NCBI GenBank assembly: GCA_900544345.1 | Contig: UQUR01000012.1 | Coordinates: 1-45,057 of the forward strand | Source: an uncultured Sutterella sp. | GTDB taxonomy: Bacteria > Pseudomonadota > Gammaproteobacteria > Burkholderiales > Burkholderiaceae_F | Reading direction: 5' to 3' | Length of the DNA stretch: 45,057 nt | In this document: positions 24,901-34,353 of the stretch, piece by piece | Position numbering within the stretch: position 1 is the first letter of the stretch | Layout: every line of letters begins with the position of its first letter | The notes under the pieces: model-generated | The model's database searches: none | Told to the model about the DNA's origin: nothing | What the model saw: the letters and a program-made list of their open reading frames with translations, nothing else | Translations under genes and position numbers: made by a program

Positions 24901-25705
24901 ATCCTAAAGCACAGTCCAGGGTCATCATGAGTACAAATCCTGCCATCACACTTAGGGTACCAATATTGGAGTGCTCGCCCAAATTAGCTTCGGGAATCAA
25001 TTCTTCGACGACAACATACATCATCGCCCCTGCACTAAATGCTAAAAGCCAAGGCATAAAAGGAGAAATCCAGCTTGCGCAAAGAACTACCAAAATGCCA
25101 AACACTGGCTCTGCCAAACCAGAAAGAGCTCCGAAGGTAAAGGCTTTTTTTGCGCTGTACCCTTCCTGACGCAAAGGCAGAGCCACTGCAGCGCCTTCAG
25201 GTACATTTTGTATACCCATACCGAGTGCTAGAGCGAAAGCTGCTGACAATGCAAGAGGATCACCTGTTTGACCAGCAACAACAAACAAAAGCCCTACACT
25301 CATGCCTTCCGGTATGTTATGCAACGTCACCGCAAAAAATAGAAGCGATGCACGAGAAAGATGCGACTTTGGACCTTCTGGATTTTTAGAGCCAGGATGC
25401 AAGTGCGGAAGTAATTCATCTAAACAAAGTAAAAACGCCACTCCTAAAATAAAACCGCCAGCAGCAGGCAGCCACCCCATGCCACCGGCCTCTTCGGCGG
25501 CTTCCATAGCAGGAATCAAAAGGCTCCAGACTGAAGCGGCAATCATAATGCCAGCCGCTAAGCCCAAGGCCAAACGGTGAATGTTGTCCGAAATGGTTTT
25601 TCTGAAGAAAAAGACGCTTGCCGCTCCTAAAGTCGTCATCATAAAGGTGAAGCCTGTGCCGCCTGCAGCCCAACCTATCATGGTGAGTAAATCTGAAGAA
25701 TGCAT
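24899..25705 (-). CDS. ZIP family divalent metal transporter
   Basis: A 268-aa membrane protein with about 8 hydrophobic segments. Helix IV has HNIPEGMSVG and helix V has QNVPEGAAVALPL, the paired metal-binding motifs of ZIP transporters. Between them a His/Glu-rich loop (LDELLPHLHPGSKNPEGPKSH) separates helices III and IV. The VVVEELIPEA motif in a late helix is typical of the GufA/ZupT group. It imports zinc or other divalent metals across the inner membrane; the metal cannot be set from sequence. Shine-Dalgarno GAGGTG precedes ATG. Confidence 0.9.
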   Translation of the reverse strand: MHSSDLLTMIGWAAGGTGFTFMMTTLGAASVFFFRKTISDNIHRLALGLAAGIMIAASVWSLLIPAMEAAEEAGGMGWLPAAGGFILGVAFLLCLDELLPHLHPGSKNPEGPKSHLSRASLLFFAVTLHNIPEGMSVGLLFVVAGQTGDPLALSAAFALALGMGIQNVPEGAAVALPLRQEGYSAKKAFTFGALSGLAEPVFGILVVLCASWISPFMPWLLAFSAGAMMYVVVEELIPEANLGEHSNIGTLSVMAGFVLMMTLDCALG

Positions 25706-25970
25706 TATTCACCTCACTTTTCGATATTCCTTCTGAAAAGAACGACAAAATCAGAACCTTAAAATGATCAATATTTTGAAAATTCTTTTTCAGTGTTCTT
25801 TAAAAATATTACCCAGAACTAATTTCTTAGTTTCAAAGAGAATACTTTTATTTTTTTGAAAGTCAACTTCTAAAGTTTTTAAAGTTGAGTTTGAAACGAA
25901 GAATAAAAATATTTTTAGCTCCATCTTAAATTGATAGAATGAATGTAACTATTAACGGAGACTAACTAAA
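25706..25970. promoter_or_regulatory. AT-rich divergent promoter region with nested inverted repeats
   Basis: 265 bp between the ZIP gene and the WYL-rec operon with no gene. GTTTCAAA (25830-25837) and TTTGAAAC (25890-25897) flank a second pair, TCAACTT (25863-25869) and AAGTTGA (25882-25888). The pairs lie 40-140 bp upstream of the WYL gene and could be operators for it. A weak -10 TAGAAT lies near 25935-25940. Binding is inference. Confidence 0.4.
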
Positions 25971-26954
25971 ATGGCCAGACAAATGAGTGCTATCAATCAA
26001 GCAATGCTTTATTTAGAAGTCATCAAACGTATTCCTAGACATCGTTTTATTTCTTCAGTAGAGATACAAAACAGTCTCCAAGCGGCTGGAATCAATGTGC
26101 AGACACTCACCCTGCAGCGCTATTTAAAGCAACTCTACGACTCAGCCGACCTACCGCTTGAGCGAGACGACACAAGCAAACCGTATCGCTATAGGATGGG
26201 AACAGATACAACTCCCTTCCCCTTTACTCAGCTTTCTCCCAAAGAAGCGATGATGCTCAGACTTGTCGAAGAGAATTTGCGCTATCAATTGCCTGGCAAA
26301 CTCAACAAAGCCATGGAACCATTTTATGACGCAGCCCGCCAGACGCTTTCACAGATTCAGGGGCGAATGAGTCGTGAAAATGAGTGGTTGAGTAAAGTAG
26401 CAGTTGTCTCCAACACTTTGCCGCAAATTCCACCCAATATTAAACCTTGTGTTTTTGATTGCGTCTCTAACGCACTTTTTGAAAATAAAAAACTCAAAAT
26501 CACTTATCACAATCTCAAAGGCGAGCAAAAAACTAAGACTGTCTCCCCTCTAGGATTGGTTCAACAAGATTTCCGACTTTATCTCGTCTGCCGCTTTGAT
26601 GGCTATCTGGATATCCGACATATTGCTTTACACCGTATTAGCCACTCTGAAGTGCTTAGTGAGCCGATTATCAAAGAACAAAATTTTGATCTTAGAAAGT
26701 ACGTTAAGGCACATCACTTTAACTATTCAAATGCTTCAACGCCCATGATCAAACTAACGCTTGAATTTACGGCTGAAGCCATGGCCACTAATTTAACTGA
26801 AGCGCCACTTAATAAAACACAGCGGATCGAAAAGCTAGACAATGGGCATTATGTACTGACAGTTGACATTGAAGACAGCATTTTGCTTGACGGCTGGATC
26901 AATACATGGAAAGAAGTCTCGGGGATTATTCGTGTAGAAAAAAATGCCTTGTAA
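25971..26954 (+). CDS. WYL-domain transcriptional regulator
   Basis: A 327-aa protein: N-terminal winged helix-turn-helix (SAINQAMLYLEVIKRIPRHRFISSVEIQNSL... TLQRYLKQLYD, about 5-75), a linker helix (SPKEAMMLRLVEENLRYQLP), the WYL domain (LKITYHNLKGEQKTKTVSPLGLVQQDFRLYLVCRFDG, about 175-225) and a C-terminal WCX extension. WYL regulators bind DNA and sense nucleic-acid or nucleotide ligands; several control DNA-repair and phage-defence genes. It is followed by recC after 15 nt in the same direction, so it is probably the local regulator of the recombination operon. GGAG lies 10 nt upstream of the ATG. Confidence 0.88.
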   Translation: MARQMSAINQAMLYLEVIKRIPRHRFISSVEIQNSLQAAGINVQTLTLQRYLKQLYDSADLPLERDDTSKPYRYRMGTDTTPFPFTQLSPKEAMMLRLVEENLRYQLPGKLNKAMEPFYDAARQTLSQIQGRMSRENEWLSKVAVVSNTLPQIPPNIKPCVFDCVSNALFENKKLKITYHNLKGEQKTKTVSPLGLVQQDFRLYLVCRFDGYLDIRHIALHRISHSEVLSEPIIKEQNFDLRKYVKAHHFNYSNASTPMIKLTLEFTAEAMATNLTEAPLNKTQRIEKLDNGHYVLTVDIEDSILLDGWINTWKEVSGIIRVEKNAL

Positions 26955-26969
26955 TAAGGTTGATTGAAG

Positions 26970-29900
26970 ATGCTAAAAACCATTTACAGTAACGCCTACG
27001 AAATTCTCGAAGCTTATCTTACGGCTGAAATGGCGGAGGATAAAAAAAAGGCGGCTAACCCTTTTGAGCGCGTCAGAATTATTTCTTCTTCGGGCGCAAT
27101 CAATAACCGACTGCGCCAACATCTAGCAAAGGAAAACGGAATCTGTTCGGGTATTGATTTCTGGACTACACAATCCTGGTTTCACAACTATGCAGGCATT
27201 GGTGTTGGCGAACCCGATGAAGCCCAGGACTTTGTTTGGGTAATTTGGTCAGTGCTCACAGACGATTTCATCAATCAGTTTGATCGTTTAAAAACCTATT
27301 TCAGCCATAGAGTCGGCTCGAAGGAAAAAGCGCTTGCACGATATGAATTAGCGCAAAAAATCGCCTCGGTTTTTGATAAATACGTCAATTATCGTTTTGA
27401 TTGGGTTGCCAACTGGATGGGACTTGGTCAGATTGAGTCAAAGGCGCTTTACGGTAAAGACGTAGAACAATCAATTGAAAATGAACGAAAAGCCCTAGAA
27501 ATACATCCAGACTATAGTTGGCAAAAAGCCATCTGGGAAAAACTAGCTCAAACGACGGTTTGGGCCGGAAGAGAAACATTAAAGCTTTACGCTCGTCCCG
27601 AATCACTACAAATTAAACTCGCCAATGAGCCACGGACCCTGCACTTTTTTGCGCCGGCTGGCCTATCGCCTTTGATGCTACCTGTCATCAAGATGCTCTC
27701 TGAAAGTGCTCATCAAGTCTTCGTCTATCTCATGAACCCTTGCGTTGAATACTGGTTTGAGTCAAGCTTTGATGACAATAAAAGTGAAAAAGCACTCACC
27801 TACTTGAGAAAAAACGCTGCCTCCACACGAGCGCTGATCAACCGCTTTTGGACTTTTACACCGGAAGGGGTCGAAAGTGGTGATCATAAGCCAACAGAAC
27901 TGCAACACTTAACCTGCGCCCCGATTCAAAAACTTCCTATTTGGACACAAAGTGAAACGGAACGGCTTGATCTCGTTATCAATGACGGCTCGCTTTTGCA
28001 TCAAGTTCAAAAGGCTATCGTTGAAAATTGTTCAGATGAAATTCCTGATGTTTTTGATTCAAACGATCGCTCGGTGCGTTTAATTCAAGCACCGACTTTG
28101 ACCCGAGAAGTTCAGAATGCAATCAATATAATCCAGGCTCTTTTTACCGATAAAAGTCTTGCTTTAAAGCCTGAAGATATACTTATTGTCACCCCTGAGA
28201 TTGATAAGACAGCTCCTGTCTTTGAAGCCTGCATGCAGACACTGCCCTCTGAATATCGGATGGATTATCAAATCATGGGCCAATCGCAGATTGATACTGA
28301 TAAAAGTGCACAAAGCCTCATTGATTTAGGTTTGCTTATCATGCAGGAACTTTCACTGCCTAAACTAAATGCTTGGCTTGAGCTGCCCTTGGTCGGTCAA
28401 AGTATGGGACTGTCTCTGGACGAACTCAATATTTTGCACGATTGGCTTCTAGCTGCTGGTTTTCGTAACGGAATCAATATTGAGCATTACCGCCACACCC
28501 ACCCACAAGCCGATGCAATCAGCATAACTGAGGCCGCAGATGGAACACTAGAGCGGGCCATTGAGCGTCTTGCCTGGGGATACGTATTTAAAGAAGACAA
28601 TCAATCATGCCCTATTGATATCTTACCCATCCAACACGGATCTGATCGCTTTGCAACGATTGCGGAAAATGAATCGCTTTTTTTAAAACTCTGCCGTTTG
28701 AGTGAAAAGCTTGAAGAGTCTTTTAAAGCAATGACCGCTCTCGGAGATGAGGCGCTTCCGGCAGACATGTCACTTTGGGCCCATGGACTCATTGACCGCT
28801 TCTTTAGTGAAAGTGCAGATCACTTTTCTGTCATGTCAATGAGAGGTTGCCTCAGAGCTCACGAGTGGGCACTGACGACTGTGCCTGAACCTATCACGAT
28901 GCCCCTTTCTGTTTATTGGCGAGCGCTGTCTGACAAAATTGCTTCACCAATAGACCGAAATCCCGCCGTAGGCCGCATTACGCTAGCCTCAATGCAAACC
29001 TTCAGAGCTCTTCCTTTCAGAGTCATCCTTGCGCTTGGTATGGGTGAAGAGTCAGGATTCCCGGGCAACCAGCGTTTTGAGGAATTCGACTTAATGGGTG
29101 TTGACGAACTCAAAAGACAAAATGATCGTGACAGTCGATCAGATAACCGTAATGTCTTTTTGGACCTATTCCTTTCAGCCAGAGACTGTTTTATCTGCTC
29201 TTACTGTATCGGAACAGACAAAAAAACACCGTTAAACCCATCGCCAGTCGTAGTGGATTGGCTTGATTTGCTGACTCTTAATGCAAAAGCCCAGGGCAAA
29301 GAAACGGTTCTTGAAGCCAAAGCCCGTTTAATAAAATCCATTACCGCGGAAATTACCCTAACCGATACGGCAGAAGACAATTTCAAAACAGAAGGCCCTA
29401 GGTACTGGAAAAGTTTCATGCAAAGCACACTTGATGCAATAAATTGTGCCAGATCCTCCGGCTATCAAAGCATGGAACCTATTATGCTCAGCGGTCCTTT
29501 TGCTTCTCATCTGATCAATGAAACTCTTTATCTTGAAGATTTGTTAAGTTTTTACAAGGATCCTACCGCTTGGGTACAAAGAAAAATAGACTTCAGGCTC
29601 TACGAAACAGAACTTGAGGAGACGGTTGCGCTAACAGCAAAAATGAATCCCTTGGATCTAGCCATTCTCAGGCGCTCTCTTGCTCAACAACTGGCTCGGG
29701 GTGAAAGCATCGAGGCGATTGAGAAAAGATTGCAGTGTGATCCGTCTAAAGGAACGCCTGCCGTAAGGCTCTTATCATGTATGGGTGAAATTACTGTAGC
29801 CCAAAACATTCAAGCCATAAAAGAAGAGATTGAATCCAAAACAACGGCCACCGTGCAGACACTCAGTAAAGCTTTACCGAAGAGGGGCTACTTCAGTGAA

Positions 29901-30440
29901 CTGGTTGCCGAAGATGTTAAGCTTTATCGCTTCATCAAAGAGATTTCTGAAAATGAAGCTCCTTGGCTTAAGTCCTTGGATACAAATTGCTCCTATATAG
30001 TGGCTGAATGCACCTCAAATTTGGCACTGAATCGTATATTCGTACAGGTGGCCATACTTAGTTACCTAGGTTTAAAACCAAAAATTATTGTTTTAGACAG
30101 CACTGATGAGAAACTCGTTAAAGTATTTGACTCAATTCAAACAAAAAATGCCTCTTATTTTGTTGAAAGCCTCATAGACTTGATGAGTAAACAAATAGAA
30201 AAAGCCTGTTTTATGACGTCAAAAGGCGAATACAACAAAATGGAAACCGTATTGTGGCGCGGCCGTGATTACGACACGGTTAAAACACTCAGTGAGACTT
30301 TTTTCGATAAGGCAATTGAACTCATTACACCGGAGATCATCTTTCCTCAAACTAAAAAGCGCAAGAAAGCTCAATCAGATAAAAAAATAGAAAATTTTGA
30401 AATGAGCTTAATGAACTTGCTCAACGGAGAGCGGTTATGA
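26970..30440 (+). CDS. recC: Exodeoxyribonuclease V gamma subunit RecC
   Basis: An 1156-aa protein; E. coli RecC has 1122. The N-terminus MLKTIYSNAYEILEAYL matches the RecC start (MLRVYHSN...LEAL), and ISSSGAINNRLRQHLAKENGICSGIDF, FDKYVNYRFDWVANW and HFFAPAGLSPLMLPVI align in order with RecC. RecC holds the RecBCD complex together, splits the duplex and recognises Chi. The helicase-like and nuclease-like folds are inactive, so no Walker A is expected and none is seen. I chose ATG 26970 over an upstream in-frame TTG at 26964 because it gives the family N-terminus. Its stop overlaps the recB start by 4 nt (ATGA). Confidence 0.9.
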   Translation: MLKTIYSNAYEILEAYLTAEMAEDKKKAANPFERVRIISSSGAINNRLRQHLAKENGICSGIDFWTTQSWFHNYAGIGVGEPDEAQDFVWVIWSVLTDDFINQFDRLKTYFSHRVGSKEKALARYELAQKIASVFDKYVNYRFDWVANWMGLGQIESKALYGKDVEQSIENERKALEIHPDYSWQKAIWEKLAQTTVWAGRETLKLYARPESLQIKLANEPRTLHFFAPAGLSPLMLPVIKMLSESAHQVFVYLMNPCVEYWFESSFDDNKSEKALTYLRKNAASTRALINRFWTFTPEGVESGDHKPTELQHLTCAPIQKLPIWTQSETERLDLVINDGSLLHQVQKAIVENCSDEIPDVFDSNDRSVRLIQAPTLTREVQNAINIIQALFTDKSLALKPEDILIVTPEIDKTAPVFEACMQTLPSEYRMDYQIMGQSQIDTDKSAQSLIDLGLLIMQELSLPKLNAWLELPLVGQSMGLSLDELNILHDWLLAAGFRNGINIEHYRHTHPQADAISITEAADGTLERAIERLAWGYVFKEDNQSCPIDILPIQHGSDRFATIAENESLFLKLCRLSEKLEESFKAMTALGDEALPADMSLWAHGLIDRFFSESADHFSVMSMRGCLRAHEWALTTVPEPITMPLSVYWRALSDKIASPIDRNPAVGRITLASMQTFRALPFRVILALGMGEESGFPGNQRFEEFDLMGVDELKRQNDRDSRSDNRNVFLDLFLSARDCFICSYCIGTDKKTPLNPSPVVVDWLDLLTLNAKAQGKETVLEAKARLIKSITAEITLTDTAEDNFKTEGPRYWKSFMQSTLDAINCARSSGYQSMEPIMLSGPFASHLINETLYLEDLLSFYKDPTAWVQRKIDFRLYETELEETVALTAKMNPLDLAILRRSLAQQLARGESIEAIEKRLQCDPSKGTPAVRLLSCMGEITVAQNIQAIKEEIESKTTATVQTLSKALPKRGYFSELVAEDVKLYRFIKEISENEAPWLKSLDTNCSYIVAECTSNLALNRIFVQVAILSYLGLKPKIIVLDSTDEKLVKVFDSIQTKNASYFVESLIDLMSKQIEKACFMTSKGEYNKMETVLWRGRDYDTVKTLSETFFDKAIELITPEIIFPQTKKRKKAQSDKKIENFEMSLMNLLNGERL

Positions 30441-33400
30441 GCAAAGTCTTTGATGTTGTAAAAACTCCTCTTTCAGGCCGTCACCTAATTGAAGCAAGTG
30501 CGGGAACCGGCAAGACCTATTCGCTGATTCATATTGTTTTGCGACTTATTATTGAGGAAAAGATTGCCATAGATCGGCTTCTTTTGGTGACCTTTACCAA
30601 AGCGGCCACCGCTGAGTTAAAGCAGCGCGTCAGAAACCTTTTGATTCAAGCACATGAAGCTTTCCTTGAATCAAAAGAAGAAGACGAACGCTATGACAAA
30701 ACGCTTTTAAAGTTAATCGCCAAATGGCGCTTGATGGGCATTAAAGAGGAAGTCTTTAAAGAGGCTATTGATCGTATGGATGATGCCTCAATCTGCACCA
30801 TTCACAGCTTCTGCCAAAAGATGCTTGATGAACACCGCTTCTCCAGCTCAGAAGGCTTTGACTTTGAATTCGGAGAGGATACTGATTTTAAAAATGAAGT
30901 GATTGAGCAATTCCTGCGCAAAGAACTTACAGAGGCATCGGATGACCGTTTAAAGGCTGTGCTTTTATCATCTTCACCCTGGCGGGATATTTTGGACGCT
31001 ATCACAGCAGCTCCTATGGATTCAACGATCGAATTTTTTGAGCAGCAAGTTTTTATCGATCCGAGGACAGGTCAGGCTCAAAACAACCTTACCGATGATC
31101 AAGTGGCTATTGAAAAAGCTGTGAGAAAGATTTTAGAGCGATTTATCGCGACAGTACCAGAAGAACTCCGGAGCAAAAAGCGCGAAGCCGGAATTCGCTC
31201 TTTTGATGACCTGTTGATGGATATGTACGCTCAACTCAACAACACCCTCTTTATCAAAGGTGTGCAACAACGCTATGATGGGGTGCTCATCGATGAGTTC
31301 CAAGATACCGATCCCATTCAATACGCAATTTTTAAGCGACTTTTTTTATCCGGTGACAGCACAGCCCGATCGGTCTTTTTTGTGGGTGATCCCAAACAGT
31401 CAATCTATCGGTTCAGAAACGCTGACTTAAACACCTATCTCGCAGCTAAAGCTGATATCGCGGAAGTCTATGAGCTTGACGTAAACTATCGCTCAAGCCC
31501 TAAACTTTTAGATGCTTTCAATCGTTTCTACTGTACAAGTCAAAAACCCTTCCTGGACTCCGGTATTGACTATCGAGCCATTAAAGCAGGAGCAACTAAG
31601 TCCGCTTTGCTTGTCCGAACACCAGAAGGCGAAAAAGAGCTTCCTGTATTTGAAGTGTGGCAAAAAAATGAAAACACGGCACTCAATCCCGCTTCTAGCA
31701 GAGATCAGCAGTCCGTATTAATTGCCAACGAAATTGAAGCCCTTTTATCTGGTTCGGTTTATAAAGCTGCTGACAAAAAACTCCTTCCCAGTGACATCGC
31801 CATCTTGGTTCATCACAAAAAGGACGCACACTGCCTCATTGAATATTTAACCAAAAAAGGTATTCGCGTGCTTTTTCAGGATGACAATAACATCTTTCAG
31901 ACTGAAGAAGCTCGCGAGATGCTGCTAGTTCTAAAAGCGATAGAGTCGCCTGAGGATGTGCGCACTTTGAAGTTAGCCCGTAGTACACGGCTCATGGGAG
32001 AGAGCATCAACAATATCGTGCCCGAAGCTTTTAGCACTGATGATGAAAAAGTTGATGATCAGGCAGCATTAAAAGCAAGAGAATTGATTGAACAGGCACT
32101 CATACTGGCAGAAAAAAGAGGGATTGCTGCTGCGCTTTCACGCATCATGCTCGAGTGCAAAACCCAAAATCGTTTACTCCCCGTTCAAAACGGTGAGAGG
32201 CGACTTGCAAACTATCAGCAGTTAATCGAATTTTTGCAGGAAGCTTCCTTATCACTTAAAGGAATTTCAGGTCTCACGAGGTGGCTAACTCAAAAAATTG
32301 CTCATCCTGTTGATGACGAACGTTATCACCTCAGAATTGACAGTGACGCCAATCTGGTCAATGTTATGACGATTCATAAAAGTAAGGGGCTAGAATTTCC
32401 AGTGGTCTTTTTGCTTTATGCCAATGAGCTTAATGTTTCAGGTGGTGCACGGTACAAAAAGAATGTTTTTAAAGAAGTTCGCAATGGGAAAATCACACTC
32501 AAAATCAGTTTCACGAAACTTTACCCTGAGGTCGTAGAATCGATTAACCACGAACAAGAGTTAGAAATCCTACGCTTGACTTACGTGGCTATGACGCGTG
32601 CCTCACAAAGACTTGTGATGCCGCTTACTTACTTCAAAAGCAACTCCAAACTGAAGGGTTTTGACAACGCCTACACTAGGAGTCTGATTGGAAAATCTTC
32701 GGTTTCAAGTGAGGAGTTTGAAACTAAAGTCCAATCGTTTTTTGATCAGGGGAAAGATTCTGGAATATTTCTCCGCAATCTCGATGACGAGATCCAAATT
32801 CTAGATTGGCATCAGCAATGTGTCGCCACCAAGCTTGAAAACGTGCACACAGAAGAGCTCAGCGCAGCACAAGGGCAAAGTATTCCTACCTCATGGTTCC
32901 CGACGAGCTACACTGCATTGGCGCGAGGTGCAGCAGAGACTTCTGAAGCACTTACCCTTATTGAAGAAAAAGAAGATTCATCAATTGAAGATAATGATGT
33001 ATTAATTGCCCCACCCTCAGAAAATCAACCGGCAGCCTCGGAACTTAGCATTATGGATTTCGAGCGGGGTCTGGAGAGCGGAACATTTCTTCATGCACTT
33101 TTTGAAAAAGCCGATTTTTCCCTGGTTAAAGAGGCTTTTGAAGGTAATGATGAAGCTGAACAAAAGCTCAACCATCAGCTTTTGCGACAAGTTCAACCCT
33201 TCAAATACCACATGCAACCTTATGGCGTTGAGAAATGGCTACCTGTTTTTAATCGTCTTCTCAAAGATGTGCTTTGCTCTAGGATCGTTGATCGGTCAAT
33301 CTTTGGAACACAAAATGATCTAAGACTATGCGAGCTGGCTCAAAGCGCTAAAACTTCTGAAATGAGTTTTACGATCCCAATCGGTGAGACGTTAGAAGGT

Positions 33401-33889
33401 CGAGAGGCAATAAGTGCGAAAAATTTAAGCCGCCTTTTAAAACACTTCGATTCCGTTTATCACATTGAAATCGAAAACAACCACACGCTTAAAGGCTATT
33501 TAACTGGCGCCATAGACCTCACCTTTGAATTTGAGGGGCGCTTTTTTGTACTTGATTGGAAGGGAACAAAGCTTGCTGATCAGCCCGAAGGATTTAACGC
33601 TGAAAGGATGTTGCAGGAGGTGGACCGTCATCACTACAGCCTTCAATATCTTATTTATCTTGTTGCTCTGAGACGGCACCTAAAATTCTGCGGCATTGAG
33701 GATGCGGATCAAAAAATCGGCGGAGTCATTTATGCATTTATTCGTGGCATCCATGCAAATGATTACCCTCCTTATGGCGTGTTAACTGCGCAACCGCCCC
33801 TTGCAATCATTCAATGCCTAGATGATTTCTTTGCTCACGGTTATGACGAAAGAACAATTCGCCAGTTTGCAGCTCAAAAGGACAATTGA
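30437..33889 (+). CDS. recB: Exodeoxyribonuclease V beta subunit RecB
   Basis: An 1150-aa SF1A helicase-nuclease; E. coli RecB has 1180. Motif I IEASAGTGKTYSLI near residue 18, motif Ia LLLVTFTKAATAELKQR, motif II IDEFQDTDPIQY, motif III GDPKQSIYRFRNAD, motif V VNVMTIHKSKGLEFPVVF and motif VI RLTYVAMTRA are all present. The C-terminal nuclease has GTFLHALFE (His), GAIDLTFE and VLDWKG (about residues 1037-1042) with the Asp and Lys metal ligands, then the QYLIYLVAL helix. It is therefore a complete 3'-5' helicase and nuclease. It overlaps recC by 4 nt. Confidence 0.96.
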   Translation: MSKVFDVVKTPLSGRHLIEASAGTGKTYSLIHIVLRLIIEEKIAIDRLLLVTFTKAATAELKQRVRNLLIQAHEAFLESKEEDERYDKTLLKLIAKWRLMGIKEEVFKEAIDRMDDASICTIHSFCQKMLDEHRFSSSEGFDFEFGEDTDFKNEVIEQFLRKELTEASDDRLKAVLLSSSPWRDILDAITAAPMDSTIEFFEQQVFIDPRTGQAQNNLTDDQVAIEKAVRKILERFIATVPEELRSKKREAGIRSFDDLLMDMYAQLNNTLFIKGVQQRYDGVLIDEFQDTDPIQYAIFKRLFLSGDSTARSVFFVGDPKQSIYRFRNADLNTYLAAKADIAEVYELDVNYRSSPKLLDAFNRFYCTSQKPFLDSGIDYRAIKAGATKSALLVRTPEGEKELPVFEVWQKNENTALNPASSRDQQSVLIANEIEALLSGSVYKAADKKLLPSDIAILVHHKKDAHCLIEYLTKKGIRVLFQDDNNIFQTEEAREMLLVLKAIESPEDVRTLKLARSTRLMGESINNIVPEAFSTDDEKVDDQAALKARELIEQALILAEKRGIAAALSRIMLECKTQNRLLPVQNGERRLANYQQLIEFLQEASLSLKGISGLTRWLTQKIAHPVDDERYHLRIDSDANLVNVMTIHKSKGLEFPVVFLLYANELNVSGGARYKKNVFKEVRNGKITLKISFTKLYPEVVESINHEQELEILRLTYVAMTRASQRLVMPLTYFKSNSKLKGFDNAYTRSLIGKSSVSSEEFETKVQSFFDQGKDSGIFLRNLDDEIQILDWHQQCVATKLENVHTEELSAAQGQSIPTSWFPTSYTALARGAAETSEALTLIEEKEDSSIEDNDVLIAPPSENQPAASELSIMDFERGLESGTFLHALFEKADFSLVKEAFEGNDEAEQKLNHQLLRQVQPFKYHMQPYGVEKWLPVFNRLLKDVLCSRIVDRSIFGTQNDLRLCELAQSAKTSEMSFTIPIGETLEGREAISAKNLSRLLKHFDSVYHIEIENNHTLKGYLTGAIDLTFEFEGRFFVLDWKGTKLADQPEGFNAERMLQEVDRHHYSLQYLIYLVALRRHLKFCGIEDADQKIGGVIYAFIRGIHANDYPPYGVLTAQPPLAIIQCLDDFFAHGYDERTIRQFAAQKDN

Positions 33890-33890
33890 T

Positions 33891-34343
33891 ATGGCCAGAA
33901 GAAAACCTTTAGCTATTATTTTGGATTTAGACGGAACCCTTTGCAATTGCGAACATCGCGTTCATTTTATGCGTGAGCGTCCGAAGCGCCGTGATGAATT
34001 TCATTCTGCCTGTGTGTTTGATAGTGTCATTGCCCCCACCAAAGCATTAGTGGATATGGCAGAAGAAAAAGGTATTAAAGTAATTCTGCTCTCAGCTCGT
34101 CCTTTACGGTTTAAACCCCAAACTGAAAGTTGGCTTGAACAAAATAAGATTCATTACAATCAACTCATTTTGAGCGGTCACCCAGAGTTGTCTGATCCGG
34201 AATTTAAATTAAAAATGTACCGAGAATTGATTGAACCCTTCTATGAAATTTTGTTTGCTGTGGATGATCGGGACATCGTAGTTAATATGTGGCGAGAAAA
34301 CGCTATTACCTGTTTTGACATTGCAGGCAACCATTTTTCTTAA
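33891..34343 (+). CDS. HAD phosphatase resembling the polynucleotide 3'-phosphatase domain of T4 Pnkp
   Basis: A 150-aa protein starting one base after recB (Shine-Dalgarno AAAGGAC), so the start at 33891 is preferred over an in-frame start inside recB. Motif I is ILDLDGTLCN, motif II VILLSAR, and motifs III/IV fall in the C-terminal FKLKMYRELIEPFYEILFAV and VDDRDIVVNMWRENAITCF. This last block (helix then VDDRxxVVxMWR-x-GxxCxxVAxxxF) is the signature of the T4 polynucleotide kinase 3'-phosphatase domain; the kinase domain is absent. Likely activity: removal of 3'-phosphates from DNA or RNA ends. Its place between recB and recD suggests end cleaning before or after RecBCD. Substrate and role are inferred. 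Confidence 0.8.
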   Translation: MARRKPLAIILDLDGTLCNCEHRVHFMRERPKRRDEFHSACVFDSVIAPTKALVDMAEEKGIKVILLSARPLRFKPQTESWLEQNKIHYNQLILSGHPELSDPEFKLKMYRELIEPFYEILFAVDDRDIVVNMWRENAITCFDIAGNHFS

Positions 34344-34353
34344 AGAATTCATT

